A stretch of DNA of 64,000 bases from an uncultured Collinsella sp. (GTDB lineage Bacteria; Actinomycetota; Coriobacteriia; Coriobacteriales; Coriobacteriaceae), in NCBI GenBank assembly GCA_900544865.1, contig UQXA01000003.1, positions 1-64,000 of the forward strand, read 5' to 3'. The notes under the pieces were generated by a model. The model was not told the DNA's origin, searched no databases, and saw nothing but the letters and a program-made list of their open reading frames with translations. Positions 8,544 through 16,462 of the stretch are shown here, piece after piece (the first letter of the stretch is position 1; every line of letters starts with the position of its first letter). A program made the position numbers and the translations under genes.

Positions 8544-8564
8544 GTCCCCAATGAGTAGGTGGAA
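8544..8564. repeat. fragment of the CTACTCATTGGGGACA repeat
   Basis: The reverse complement, ACCTACTCATTGGGGACAG, is also found exactly at 54777-54795, the left end of a longer palindrome. It appears as a solitary fragment here, after the yqeY terminator. Confidence 0.5.
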
Positions 8565-8661
8565 GGTTGCGGGTTCTTTACGGGAATGTAGTGTGGGCTG
8601 CGGAAACGTGGTTCTTTCCGTACAATAGTTCAACTCGTGTAAACGCAGGGAAGGGACATTC

Positions 8662-9393
8662 ATGGCAGACATGATCGAGATCAAGCATCTCAACAAGTAC
8701 TTTGGCGACCTGCATGTGCTCAAAGATATCAATCTCACCGTCAAGCGCGGCGAGAAGCTCGTAATGATCGGGCCTTCCGGTTCGGGTAAGTCGACGCTCA
8801 TCCGCTGTGTCGATTATCTGGAGGAGCCCACGTCGGGCGAGGTCATCATCGACGGTACGCCGCTCACCAAAAAGAATCACCTGGAGATGGCTCGCAAGTA
8901 TAGCTCCATGGTGTTTCAGCAGTTCAACCTGTATCCCAACATGACGGTGCTGGGCAACCTGACGCTCGCGCCCATCAAGCTGCAAAAGAAGAGCAAGGAG
9001 GAGGCGACCGAGATCGCCATCGCCGCGCTCAAGCGCGTCGGCATGGCGCATAAGGCCGGCGAGTATCCGCAGAACCTCTCGGGCGGTCAGCAACAGCGCA
9101 TCGCCATCGCCCGTGCCCTGTGCACCAAGCAGCCCATCATCCTGTTTGACGAGCCGACCTCGGCGCTCGACCCCGAGATGGTCCAGGAGGTTCTGGACGT
9201 TATGATTGAGCTCGCGCAGGAGGATATCACCATGATCTGCGTGACGCACGAGATGGGCTTTGCGCGTCAGGTGGCCGACCGCGTCATCTTTATGGAGGAC
9301 GGCCGCATTCTGGAGGAGGGCACGCCCGAGCACTTCTTCGATAACCCCGAGAACCCGCGTTGCCGCGAGTTCCTGTCCAAGATTCTGCACTAG
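8662..9393 (+). CDS. glnQ: polar amino acid ABC transporter ATPase (GlnQ type)
   Basis: A 243-residue ABC ATPase with Walker A GPSGSGKST, signature LSGGQQQR, Walker B ILFDEP and the switch histidine in VTHEMGF. The order and length match GlnQ/HisP-type ATPases of polar amino acid uptake. It begins a four-gene operon with a Tat lipoprotein and two permeases. TACAAT at 8621 is a possible -10 box. The substrate (glutamine, glutamate, or another polar amino acid) cannot be fixed by sequence alone. Confidence 0.9.
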   Translation: MADMIEIKHLNKYFGDLHVLKDINLTVKRGEKLVMIGPSGSGKSTLIRCVDYLEEPTSGEVIIDGTPLTKKNHLEMARKYSSMVFQQFNLYPNMTVLGNLTLAPIKLQKKSKEEATEIAIAALKRVGMAHKAGEYPQNLSGGQQQRIAIARALCTKQPIILFDEPTSALDPEMVQEVLDVMIELAQEDITMICVTHEMGFARQVADRVIFMEDGRILEEGTPEHFFDNPENPRCREFLSKILH

Positions 9394-9401
9394 GCGCGGT
9401 G

Positions 9402-10277
9402 ATGGACATGACGGATATGACGAGGGCGGCCGTGTCGCGCCGTCACTTTTTGCAGCTGGCGGGCGCCGGTATGCTTACGCTGACGGGGGCCGCGCTTACC
9501 GGTTGCGGCAACTCCGCCAGCGGCGAGGGCTCCGACAAGGGGTCCAAGCTTGCGGCCATTAAGTCGCGTGGCCATCTGAATGCCGGCGTTAAGAAGGACG
9601 TTCCCGGTTACGGCTATTACGACACCGCTAAGGGTCGCTTTGAGGGTATGGAAGTCGATTTGTGCTACCAGATCGCCGCTGCCGTCTTTGGTGTGAGCTA
9701 CAAGGATGCCCGCGCCCAGGAGCTTGTCGAGTTTACCGACGTAACGCCCAAGACGCGCGGCCCGCTGATCGATAACGGCCAACTTGACGTGGTCGCGGCG
9801 ACCTACACCATCACCGACGAGCGCAAGAAGAGCTGGGATTTCTCGACGCCGTACCGCACCGACTACGTGGGCCTCATGGTCAAGAAGCGTTCGGGCTTTA
9901 CCTCGATTGAGGATCTGGACGGCAAGGTTATCGGCGTGAGCCAGGGTGCTACCACACAGGGCCTGATTGAGCAGATGATCAAGGACAACGGCTTTAGCTG
10001 CAAGCCCGAGTTTAGGGCCTTTAGCGGCTACCCCATCATCAAGAGCTCGCTCGACGCCGGCAATATCGACGTCTTTGCCATGGACCGCTCCACGCTGGCC
10101 GGTTACATGAACGAGACCGTTGAGCTGCTGCAGCCCGAAGTCAAGTTTGGCGAGCAGGGCTACGGCGTGGCGACCAAGAAGGGCTGCGACCTTTCCGCCG
10201 TGGTCGATCAGGTGATTTGCGATCGCCTGGCCGATGGCTGGCTCGACCAAGAGGTTAAGACCTGGGGTCTTGTATAG
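9402..10277 (+). CDS. amino acid ABC transporter substrate-binding lipoprotein with Tat signal
   Basis: About 291 residues from the ATG at 9402 (ATGs at 9408 and 9417 are alternatives; no strong ribosome site is present). The N-terminus carries a twin-arginine motif (SRRHFLQLAG) followed by a hydrophobic stretch and lipobox LTGC, so it is exported folded and then lipid-anchored. The rest is an SBP_bac_3 domain with the usual FEGMEVDLCYQIA, and YTITDERKKSWDFSTPY motifs. It lies eight bases after the ATPase gene and captures the substrate for the two permeases that follow. Confidence 0.9.
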   Translation: MDMTDMTRAAVSRRHFLQLAGAGMLTLTGAALTGCGNSASGEGSDKGSKLAAIKSRGHLNAGVKKDVPGYGYYDTAKGRFEGMEVDLCYQIAAAVFGVSYKDARAQELVEFTDVTPKTRGPLIDNGQLDVVAATYTITDERKKSWDFSTPYRTDYVGLMVKKRSGFTSIEDLDGKVIGVSQGATTQGLIEQMIKDNGFSCKPEFRAFSGYPIIKSSLDAGNIDVFAMDRSTLAGYMNETVELLQPEVKFGEQGYGVATKKGCDLSAVVDQVICDRLADGWLDQEVKTWGLV

Positions 10278-10302
10278 GCGCATCGTCCAAGGAAGGAATC
10301 AA

Positions 10303-11049
10303 ATGCTCGAAGGATTATTTGACGCCGACCGTTGGTCGACGACATTTCAAAACATGGGGCCCTTCTGGGAGGGCTTTGGCGTGACGCTGCAAGTGGTCGT
10401 TGCCGGTCTGCTGCTGTCGCTGGTGCTGGGCACGCTGCTGGGCGTGTTCTCTACCACTCGCTCGCGCGTGCTGCGCGCCATAAGCCGCGTGTACGTGGAG
10501 TTTTACCAGAACACCCCGTTGCCCGTGCAGGTGCTCTTTATGTACATGGCCGGTCCGCAGTTTTTGCAGGCCATAACCGGTGCCGACCAGCCGGTGCGCA
10601 TCGCGCCGTTCGTGTTGGGCTTCTTGGGTGTGGGCCTGTATCACGCGGCCTACATTTCGGAGGTCATCCGCACTGGTATCGAGGCGGTTCCGCGCGGTCA
10701 GATGGAGGCGGCCCAGAGCCAGGGCTTCACCCGTGCGCAGGCGTACTGGTACATCGTGCTGCCCCAGACGTTCAAGATCATTCTGCCGCCGCTGTGTAAC
10801 CAGGCGCTCAACCTGGTCAAGAACACGTCGGTGCTGGCGCTTGTGGCCGGCGGCGACCTTATGTACCGTTCCGACAACTTTGTGAGTCTGTACGGTTACC
10901 TGCAGGGATACATCGTCTGCTGCCTTATGTACTTCATCATCTGCTTTCCGCTCGCCATGCTGGTGCAGTGGCTCGAGCGCCGCTCCAAGGAGCGTCCGCG
11001 CGGCGTGAGCCTGGCCGAGCTGGGGCTCGACAACGTAGAGGAGGCCTAG
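10303..11049 (+). CDS. amino acid ABC transporter permease 1
   Basis: A 248-residue His/Glu/Gln/Arg/opine-type permease. AAGGAAGGAATC precedes the ATG at 10303, which is preferred over the upstream in-frame ATG. The cytoplasmic EAA loop is visible (EAVPRGQMEAAQSQGF...QAYWYIVLPQTFK). Five membrane helices are expected. It pairs with the next gene to form a heterodimeric channel. Confidence 0.9.
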   Translation: MLEGLFDADRWSTTFQNMGPFWEGFGVTLQVVVAGLLLSLVLGTLLGVFSTTRSRVLRAISRVYVEFYQNTPLPVQVLFMYMAGPQFLQAITGADQPVRIAPFVLGFLGVGLYHAAYISEVIRTGIEAVPRGQMEAAQSQGFTRAQAYWYIVLPQTFKIILPPLCNQALNLVKNTSVLALVAGGDLMYRSDNFVSLYGYLQGYIVCCLMYFIICFPLAMLVQWLERRSKERPRGVSLAELGLDNVEEA

Positions 11050-11052
11050 CGC

Positions 11053-11691
11053 ATGGAAATCTTCAACGCGACCAACCTGCTCTACATTTGGGGCGGCTTT
11101 GTTAAGACAATCGAGATCTCGGCGCTGTCGATCTTTTTCTCGCTCATCTTTGGCACGGTGCTGGCGCTCGTTAAAAGCTATGCACCCCGCCCGTTCCGTA
11201 TTTTGGTGAGCGCCTATATCGAGCTGTTCCGTTGCACGCCGAACCTGCTGTGGATTCTGTTTATCTACTTTACGGTGCAGGGTTTGGACATTGTGATTTC
11301 GGCCATCGCCTTTACGCTGTTTACCAGCGCTGTTATGGCCGAGATTGTGCGCGGCGGCCTCAACTCGATTCCGCGCGGCCAGTTTGAGGCGGCGCAGAGC
11401 CAGGGCTTCGGCTTCTTTGCCACCATGCGCTACATCATTCTGCCGCAGACGTTTAAGACGATCATTCCGGCGCTGTTTAGCCAGTGCACGACCGTCATTA
11501 AGGACAGCTCGTATCTTTCGGGCATTAACGTGGCCGAACTCATGTACACGGCAAACGTCGTGATGGCCCACGCAATCGACCTGTCGCAGGTGCTTATGCT
11601 CTACGGCCTGGTGTTTGCGATGTACTTTGTGCTCAACTTTGGTATCTCGTTGCTGGTTCGCGCATATCAGAGGCGAATGGTGGCAGCGTAG
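11053..11691 (+). CDS. amino acid ABC transporter permease 2
   Basis: A 212-residue permease of the same family, starting three bases after the first permease's stop. The EAA loop reads NSIPRGQFEAAQSQGFG...RYIILPQTFK. It is the last gene of the transport operon. A long palindrome begins at its stop codon. Confidence 0.9.
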   Translation: MEIFNATNLLYIWGGFVKTIEISALSIFFSLIFGTVLALVKSYAPRPFRILVSAYIELFRCTPNLLWILFIYFTVQGLDIVISAIAFTLFTSAVMAEIVRGGLNSIPRGQFEAAQSQGFGFFATMRYIILPQTFKTIIPALFSQCTTVIKDSSYLSGINVAELMYTANVVMAHAIDLSQVLMLYGLVFAMYFVLNFGISLLVRAYQRRMVAA

Positions 11692-11798
11692 TCCTGCTTC
11701 CCCAAGCACGGCACCTTGCCCCTCAATCGTCGCTTGCGTACATTTAGTACGCGGCGCTCCTCTTTCGGGGCAATCTGCCGCACTTGGGAAACCAGGAC
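11691..11798. repeat. 108-bp imperfect palindrome after the transport operon
   Basis: Arms run from GTCCTGCTTCCCCAAG at 11692 to CTTGGGAAACCAGGAC at 11783-11798. Inner pairs are CGGCA/TGCCG, TTGCCCC/GGGGCAA, and GCGTAC-attta-GTACGC at the centre. There is no T-run, so it is not a simple terminator. Confidence 0.7.
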
Positions 11799-11811
11799 GG
11801 TCGTAAGTGAC

Positions 11812-11847
11812 AAAATGAGAATCAGGAATCGCCTATTTCTCATTTGT
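11812..11847. promoter_or_regulatory. hairpin in the leader of the cytidylate-kinase-like gene
   Basis: AAAATGAGAA and TTCTCATTTGT form a ten-pair stem with a 15-base loop, ending 16 bases before the start codon. It may be an operator or a leader hairpin that affects initiation. Confidence 0.45.
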
Positions 11848-11862
11848 TAGAAAGGAATCGCG

Positions 11863-12486
11863 ATGAGCGATCTGGAGAATAAGAAGAATCCTGTGGTCAT
11901 TACCATCGCGCGCGACTTTGGCGCCGAGGGCCACGAGATTGGTCGCATGCTTGCCGACGAGTTGGGGATTCCGCTGTACGATAACGAGCTGCTGGTGCGT
12001 GCGTCGCTGCGTGCGGGCGAGTCGCTCGACAAGATGGCCGCCTACGACGAGCGCCTGGCCGTGGAGAACATGGCGTTTCTGCCCGACCGCTACGATGCCC
12101 GTTCGTACTCGGACAAGTTGTTCCAAAAGATGAGCCAGGTGATTTTGGATCTGGGTGAGACCGAGAGCTGCATTATCGAAGGCCGCCTGTCCGATTACCT
12201 GCTGCGTAACAACCCCAACCACATTGCCGTATTGGTGACCGCTCCCTTTGAGGACCGCGTCGAGATCGTGCGCAAGAAGCGCGGCCTTAACAAAAAGAAG
12301 GGCGCCAAGCTGGTCAAGCAGCAGCAGAAGGCGCGCGAGGCGTTCTATAAGCGCTATAGTGCCGGAAAGTGGAAGATGACGAGCGGTAAAGACATCGTCG
12401 TTAACCGCGCCAAGCTGGGCCGCGAGGGTTGTAAAGACGTCATCGCCGCCGCCTACCGCTACAAAGTGGCCCAGCTCGAAGGCTAA
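11863..12486 (+). CDS. cytidylate kinase-like protein
   Basis: A 207-residue protein of the cytidylate-kinase-like (Cytidylate_kin2) family. The opening PVVITIARDFGAEGHEIGRM stands where a P-loop would be, but it lacks the standard GxxGxGK[ST] pattern. LADELGIPLYDNELL follows, as is typical for the family. GAAAGGAATC precedes the ATG. True Cmk is expected elsewhere in the genome; members of this side family have no established substrate. The gene stands alone between two palindromes. Confidence 0.8.
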   Translation: MSDLENKKNPVVITIARDFGAEGHEIGRMLADELGIPLYDNELLVRASLRAGESLDKMAAYDERLAVENMAFLPDRYDARSYSDKLFQKMSQVILDLGETESCIIEGRLSDYLLRNNPNHIAVLVTAPFEDRVEIVRKKRGLNKKKGAKLVKQQQKAREAFYKRYSAGKWKMTSGKDIVVNRAKLGREGCKDVIAAAYRYKVAQLEG

Positions 12487-12493
12487 CCGATCA

Positions 12494-12535
12494 AAAACCA
12501 CCACAAAGGGGACAGTGCATCTTTGTGGTGGTTTT
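12494..12535. terminator. bidirectional terminator, copy 1 of the CCACCACAAAG palindrome
   Basis: Perfect 15-bp arms AAAACCACCACAAAG/CTTTGTGGTGGTTTT around loop GGGACAGTGCAT. It sits between convergent genes ending at 12486 and 12539 and has T-rich flanks on both strands. The same palindrome occurs at 14109-14143 and 16344-16380. Confidence 0.75.
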
Positions 12536-12538
12536 GTT

Positions 12539-13942
12539 TTAAGCCGAGGGGAAGGCTTTGGTGAGACCGGCGCGCGTTTGCGTGTCGGTCTTTTGGTAGA
12601 TGGAGCTCAGGTGGCGCTGCACCATGCGCATCGAGATTCCAAGCTCCTCGGCGATCTGCTTGAGCGGGCGTTCATCCTGGGTCACGGCTATGAGCACGTC
12701 GACTTCGCGCGGGGTGAGAGCGTGGTTGGCGATGAAGGCCTGGCGCTGTTCCTCGATGGTGGGGGCGGCGAGTGCTTCTTCTGCCAGCTGCTCGCGCTCG
12801 CGCTCCTGCTCGGTTTGGGGCAGGCGGAATAGGCCGGCTGCCACGAATGCCGCGCAGGCGGCGACGAGCAAAACGAGCGCACCAATCATAATGAGGGCAA
12901 CGTTGCCCGAGGTCACAAGGGCAAGCGAGATGCCCGATGTAGTGAATGCGCATGCATTGTTGGCGGCGCGTCCCATGCCGGCCCAAAGAGCGGGCGCGTG
13001 CATACGCGGTGCCAGCTGTGTAAAGGTGGCGGTAAAGAACGTGACAAAAAAGCCCGAGCTCAGGTAAAAGACGACAAGGCCCAGGTTGGGATCGGCGCCG
13101 GCCTCCACGGCCAGGATGGAAATGGTCGAGAGCACGGCGATGCCGAGCATGACGAGTCCCATGTAGCGACGCTCGGCAAGATCAAAGATAAGACCGGCGG
13201 CAAGGCCGCTCGCCGCCAAAAAGAGGCGCGGCCAGGTTTGCACGGCAATGGTGCCGTGGGCGTTGGAGAGTGTGACCACGTTGTCGAGGGTCGTGAACAA
13301 GCAGGCGAGAATCATGATGAGCGCGATGCTCCAGCATGCCTGTTTGGCGAGGGCATGAGAGGGCTCAACAAAGGGATTGGTGGCGGGGCTGGAGCTCTCG
13401 GCAGCCTTTTGGGGAACGACGCTGAGGGCGGAGATGGCGATAGTCGCTGCGCCAAGGACGATGAGCTCTGCGATACCGCCGCAATTGAGCAGGTTGACGG
13501 CGAACTGCATCAGGATGCCCGCGGCATATGCCGCTCCCGCACCGGTGGCGAGCTTGGGGTCATCCTGGAATGCCAACGAAAAGGCGTGGTGAGTGGCGGC
13601 GCCCAACAGGCCGAGTCCGAGGAATGCGAGGCAGCCCAGAATCTCGAGGGCAAGCGGGCCCGTGGGGGATTGAATCTGGGTCAATCCCAGGATGGCGATG
13701 GGAACAGCGGCGTTGGCGGCTGCCAGTGAGTGGCCTTTGCGCTGTGCGAGCCCGAGCAGCGGCGCGTATCCGATAAAGCCGAGTACACTCGCGCCCAGAA
13801 TAAAGCCCTGTGCGATCACAACGCGTTCGGCACCGGCGAGCAGCCCGACGTTGACGTCGAAGCGAAACTCGGCGGCAAGGAAGGCGAAGGTGAAGAGCGC
13901 GAGTGCCAGAAGCGCGTTGATTTTAGGCCTGCTCAGGTTCAA
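12539..13942 (-). CDS. LuxR-family regulator with 12-helix membrane domain
   Basis: A 467-residue protein. The first 390 residues are about twelve hydrophobic helices arranged like a major facilitator protein. The C-terminal 65 residues are a LuxR/GerE helix-turn-helix (LTPREVDVLIAVTQDERPLK, then IAEELGISMRMVQRHLSSIY). This architecture is typical of Coriobacteriia, where such regulators usually sit beside the genes they control. The membrane part presumably senses a ligand. It is divergent from the surface protein gene at 14170, and an 18-bp palindrome (14051-14068) lies between them. Ligand unknown. Confidence 0.85.
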   Translation of the reverse strand: MNLSRPKINALLALALFTFAFLAAEFRFDVNVGLLAGAERVVIAQGFILGASVLGFIGYAPLLGLAQRKGHSLAAANAAVPIAILGLTQIQSPTGPLALEILGCLAFLGLGLLGAATHHAFSLAFQDDPKLATGAGAAYAAGILMQFAVNLLNCGGIAELIVLGAATIAISALSVVPQKAAESSSPATNPFVEPSHALAKQACWSIALIMILACLFTTLDNVVTLSNAHGTIAVQTWPRLFLAASGLAAGLIFDLAERRYMGLVMLGIAVLSTISILAVEAGADPNLGLVVFYLSSGFFVTFFTATFTQLAPRMHAPALWAGMGRAANNACAFTTSGISLALVTSGNVALIMIGALVLLVAACAAFVAAGLFRLPQTEQEREREQLAEEALAAPTIEEQRQAFIANHALTPREVDVLIAVTQDERPLKQIAEELGISMRMVQRHLSSIYQKTDTQTRAGLTKAFPSA

Positions 13943-14050
13943 GGACGGTCCTTTGGGTGGACGGAATAATCGTGTCCTCGATTGTAGCGTCCCTGGGACG
14001 AGTGTAGCGATGGCGAAGTCATATTGGATTAAACCGCAGGTAGCAATAGG

Positions 14051-14068
14051 GGTTCGTATCTACGAACC
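14051..14068. promoter_or_regulatory. candidate LuxR operator in the divergent promoter region
   Basis: GGTTCGTA-tc-TACGAACC is a perfect 8+2+8 palindrome, about 110 bases from the luxR start and 100 bases from the divergent surface gene. It is the sort of dyad a LuxR-type dimer binds. The 13-mer AAACCGCAGGTAG stands just before it (14031-14043). Confidence 0.5.
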
Positions 14069-14108
14069 TAGGCATATGGAATCGCTGGTCGCACCTTGGT
14101 GGTACAGG

Positions 14109-14143
14109 ACCACCACAAAGGGGACAGGCACCTTTGTGGTGGT
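14109..14143. repeat. CCACCACAAAG palindrome, copy 2
   Basis: Arms ACCACCACAAAGG/CCTTTGTGGTGGT, loop GGACAGGCA. It stands in the leader of the surface protein gene, 14 bases before its ribosome site, so it could also act as a leader hairpin. Confidence 0.7.
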
Positions 14144-14169
14144 GTAGTCCTTCGACCAAGGAGGCCGTT

Positions 14170-16149
14170 ATGTACGGAAGCCACTTTGATAAGCAAACCC
14201 AACGCGAGCGTACCTGCTCGCTGGTTCACGGTACCTGGCGTTGTGTGGGTGCCAAAATAGCTTGCGCCGGTGCGTGCGCGCTTATGGTCGGTCAGCTGCT
14301 GCTGCCGAGCGTGGCGCTGGCGACGGAATGCGCCGATCCCGCCGCTGGGACGGATGAGGTTGCCGCGGCTCCGGTGACGCCGACGGTTGCGGAGGATGCG
14401 GCCGCAACGACCGCACCAGCTGCTTCGACCGCGCCTGCAACCGATGCTGCTCCGGCGGCGCAAGCCACCGCTGCGCCTCAGCAGACGGCCCCGACTGGCG
14501 CCACCGATGAATCCAACGATGCGGCGCCCGCTGAACAAAATACTCCCAGCGACAACGCCGCCACGCCGGCGAATGACGCCATCATGCCCTGCGGTGTGAC
14601 CGATGTTGTTGGCGGCAGCGACGTTAGGGTCAATACGACCGTGGTTCCCCACTACACGGATTGCGTGCTTCCGAGCAATGTCACACTCGAAAAGGGCCAG
14701 TCGTATACCTATGATTTTCCCGATGTTGAGGGCGGCATGCCGGATGAGCCGCTCTGCGAACTTGTCGAAACCAAGTACTACCGGGCCGATGCTGCTTCGG
14801 GCGCCCTGGCTGAAGTCCAGGACGCATCTATGTCCGATGTGACGGCTCACTTTGAGCCTGTTGGCGATCACATGAGGCTGACGCTGACCTTTACGGGTGG
14901 CGCGGCAGGCGGTTCGTATCGACTCACGCGCAATGAGGCTCTCTATATTGGCGCGGCACTGGAGTATACCGGAACTGACTATGAAGGCAGCTCGACTATC
15001 CTCAACGAAACCAGGTACGATTATTTCCTCCGCTACGCCATCAATCGCAAGATTACGCTTGTTGCGTCAGAAAACGAAGCCCTCCATAACCTGGACGTCA
15101 ACGATGTGAAAACCGACTACGCGCCCGGCGAGGCGCCGCGTGCGACCGCGACGATTCCTGCCGCCGATGCCGATAAGTATGAGATCGCCTATGAGTGCTG
15201 GGAGGAAATGGAGCTCAATATGGAATCCGGGGAGTCGGTACCCGTTGCCTTCTGGTATTCCGACCCCGCGAAGTACACGCCGGGCATGAAGAAGATTGAC
15301 CACTTCGAAGAGGGAAAGTTCTACATGTACTCCGTTGAGCTGAGGCTCAAGGGCGACAATACCGTGGCCGATGACTGCAATATGAACGTCAACGGTCATT
15401 GGGTGCACCACATCAAGACCGTCAACGGCGTCTTCGCGCCAAACGCTGACAATATGCTGTGCGAGCAGCCGATCGACGAATGGCGTGCCATTGACGTTAT
15501 CGAGATCAACGGTGCCATGACCACCTTTAAGGCGGGCGACAGGCCGGTCTTTACGGCGGGTACTCCGGCGGGTTCCGACTCTATTCTCCAGTGCGAGTTC
15601 TGGACGGGCAGCGACGGCAGCGAAGTAAATTCCGTTGAGTTCTGGGACCAGCACATCACCAACCATATCGACGCCTTTAAGCCTGGCGTGACCTATCGCT
15701 ACGGCCTGTACTTTAAGCCGGCGCGTGGTTTCTACTTTACGCCCAATACCAAGCTGAAGATCAATGGGGTTGAGTGTGGCTATCAGGTGGGCGAGGCAAG
15801 TGAGGTTGATCCCGAGAGCGGTTGGATTTACACCCTGTGGCTGAACACCAATCTGACGTTTACGCCTGAGACTATGCCTACTCCCAATCCGCAGCCCACG
15901 CCGGATCCCAACCCGACGCCGCAGCCTGAGACTAAGCCCGAGGCCAAACCTGAAGCTAAGCCCTCGGCCAAGCCGGCTACGACCACCACGGTGAGTAAGA
16001 CGGTTGAGAAAACCACGCAGGCCAAGAAGAGCGATGCTGTCCTGGCTACCACGGGTGACACTACCGCGATGACGGTCGCCGCCCTGGGCATCGCCGGCAC
16101 CACCGTCGCCGCTGCCGGTATTGCCGCGACCAAGCACCGCAAGCGTTAG
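14170..16149 (+). CDS. secreted surface protein with LATTG-type sorting signal
   Basis: A 659-residue protein; AAGGAGG precedes the ATG at 14170. A long signal peptide (about 50 residues, hydrophobic core ACALMVGQLLLPSVALA) is followed by an Ala/Thr/Pro-rich spacer to about residue 140. A folded middle region of unknown type follows (to about residue 570), then a proline-rich wall-spanning segment (TPNPQPTPDPNPTPQPETKP). The C-terminus has LATTGD, a hydrophobic helix and KHRKR. This is the layout of a sortase substrate, but the usual proline of LPxTG is alanine. Regulation by the divergent LuxR protein is inferred from position. Confidence 0.75.
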   Translation: MYGSHFDKQTQRERTCSLVHGTWRCVGAKIACAGACALMVGQLLLPSVALATECADPAAGTDEVAAAPVTPTVAEDAAATTAPAASTAPATDAAPAAQATAAPQQTAPTGATDESNDAAPAEQNTPSDNAATPANDAIMPCGVTDVVGGSDVRVNTTVVPHYTDCVLPSNVTLEKGQSYTYDFPDVEGGMPDEPLCELVETKYYRADAASGALAEVQDASMSDVTAHFEPVGDHMRLTLTFTGGAAGGSYRLTRNEALYIGAALEYTGTDYEGSSTILNETRYDYFLRYAINRKITLVASENEALHNLDVNDVKTDYAPGEAPRATATIPAADADKYEIAYECWEEMELNMESGESVPVAFWYSDPAKYTPGMKKIDHFEEGKFYMYSVELRLKGDNTVADDCNMNVNGHWVHHIKTVNGVFAPNADNMLCEQPIDEWRAIDVIEINGAMTTFKAGDRPVFTAGTPAGSDSILQCEFWTGSDGSEVNSVEFWDQHITNHIDAFKPGVTYRYGLYFKPARGFYFTPNTKLKINGVECGYQVGEASEVDPESGWIYTLWLNTNLTFTPETMPTPNPQPTPDPNPTPQPETKPEAKPEAKPSAKPATTTTVSKTVEKTTQAKKSDAVLATTGDTTAMTVAALGIAGTTVAAAGIAATKHRKR

Positions 16150-16186
16150 GTTTTGGAGACAGCGCCCATCCTCGGCTTTAGCAAAA

Positions 16187-16241
16187 TCTCAATCTGTAAC
16201 ACCAAGCTGCCCAAAACGGCTCCAGGTGTTACAGATTGAGA
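16187..16241. repeat. 55-bp palindrome, copy 1
   Basis: Seventeen-base arms TCTCAATCTGTAACACC/GGTGTTACAGATTGAGA with a 21-base centre that itself has CTGCCC-aaaa-CGGCT. It belongs to the same family as the four-copy array at 33075-33371. Confidence 0.85.
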
Positions 16242-16266
16242 CAAAGCGGGGGCGGCTGGAGAAATA

Positions 16267-16321
16267 TCTCGATCTGTAACAACTACGAGGCTCAACAGGG
16301 TCTAACTGTTGCAGATTGAGA
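16267..16321. repeat. 55-bp palindrome, copy 2
   Basis: Arms TCTCGATCTGTAACA/TGTTGCAGATTGAGA, again 55 bases. It starts exactly 80 bases after copy 1, with a 25-base spacer. Confidence 0.85.
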
Positions 16322-16343
16322 CAAAACGACCGGGCAAGTCCTC

Positions 16344-16380
16344 AACCACCACAAAGGTGCCTGTCCCCTTTGTGGTGGTT
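16344..16380. repeat. CCACCACAAAG palindrome, copy 3 (inverted)
   Basis: Arms AACCACCACAAAGG/CCTTTGTGGTGGTT, loop TGCCTGTCC, which is the reverse complement of the copy 2 loop. It stands after the surface protein gene. Confidence 0.75.
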
Positions 16381-16395
16381 TGGGCGGCCGGCATA

Positions 16396-16434
16396 GAAAA
16401 AGTCCCCGCCGGGCGTGTGCTCGACGGGGACTTT
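16396..16434 (-). terminator. rho-independent terminator after nfnB
   Basis: Read on the minus strand: AAAGTCCCCGTCG, a loop, then CGGCGGGGACTTTTT. It is 29 bases past the nfnB stop. Confidence 0.85.
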
Positions 16435-16462
16435 GCCGTTTGATGGCTAGCGCTGTGGGTGA

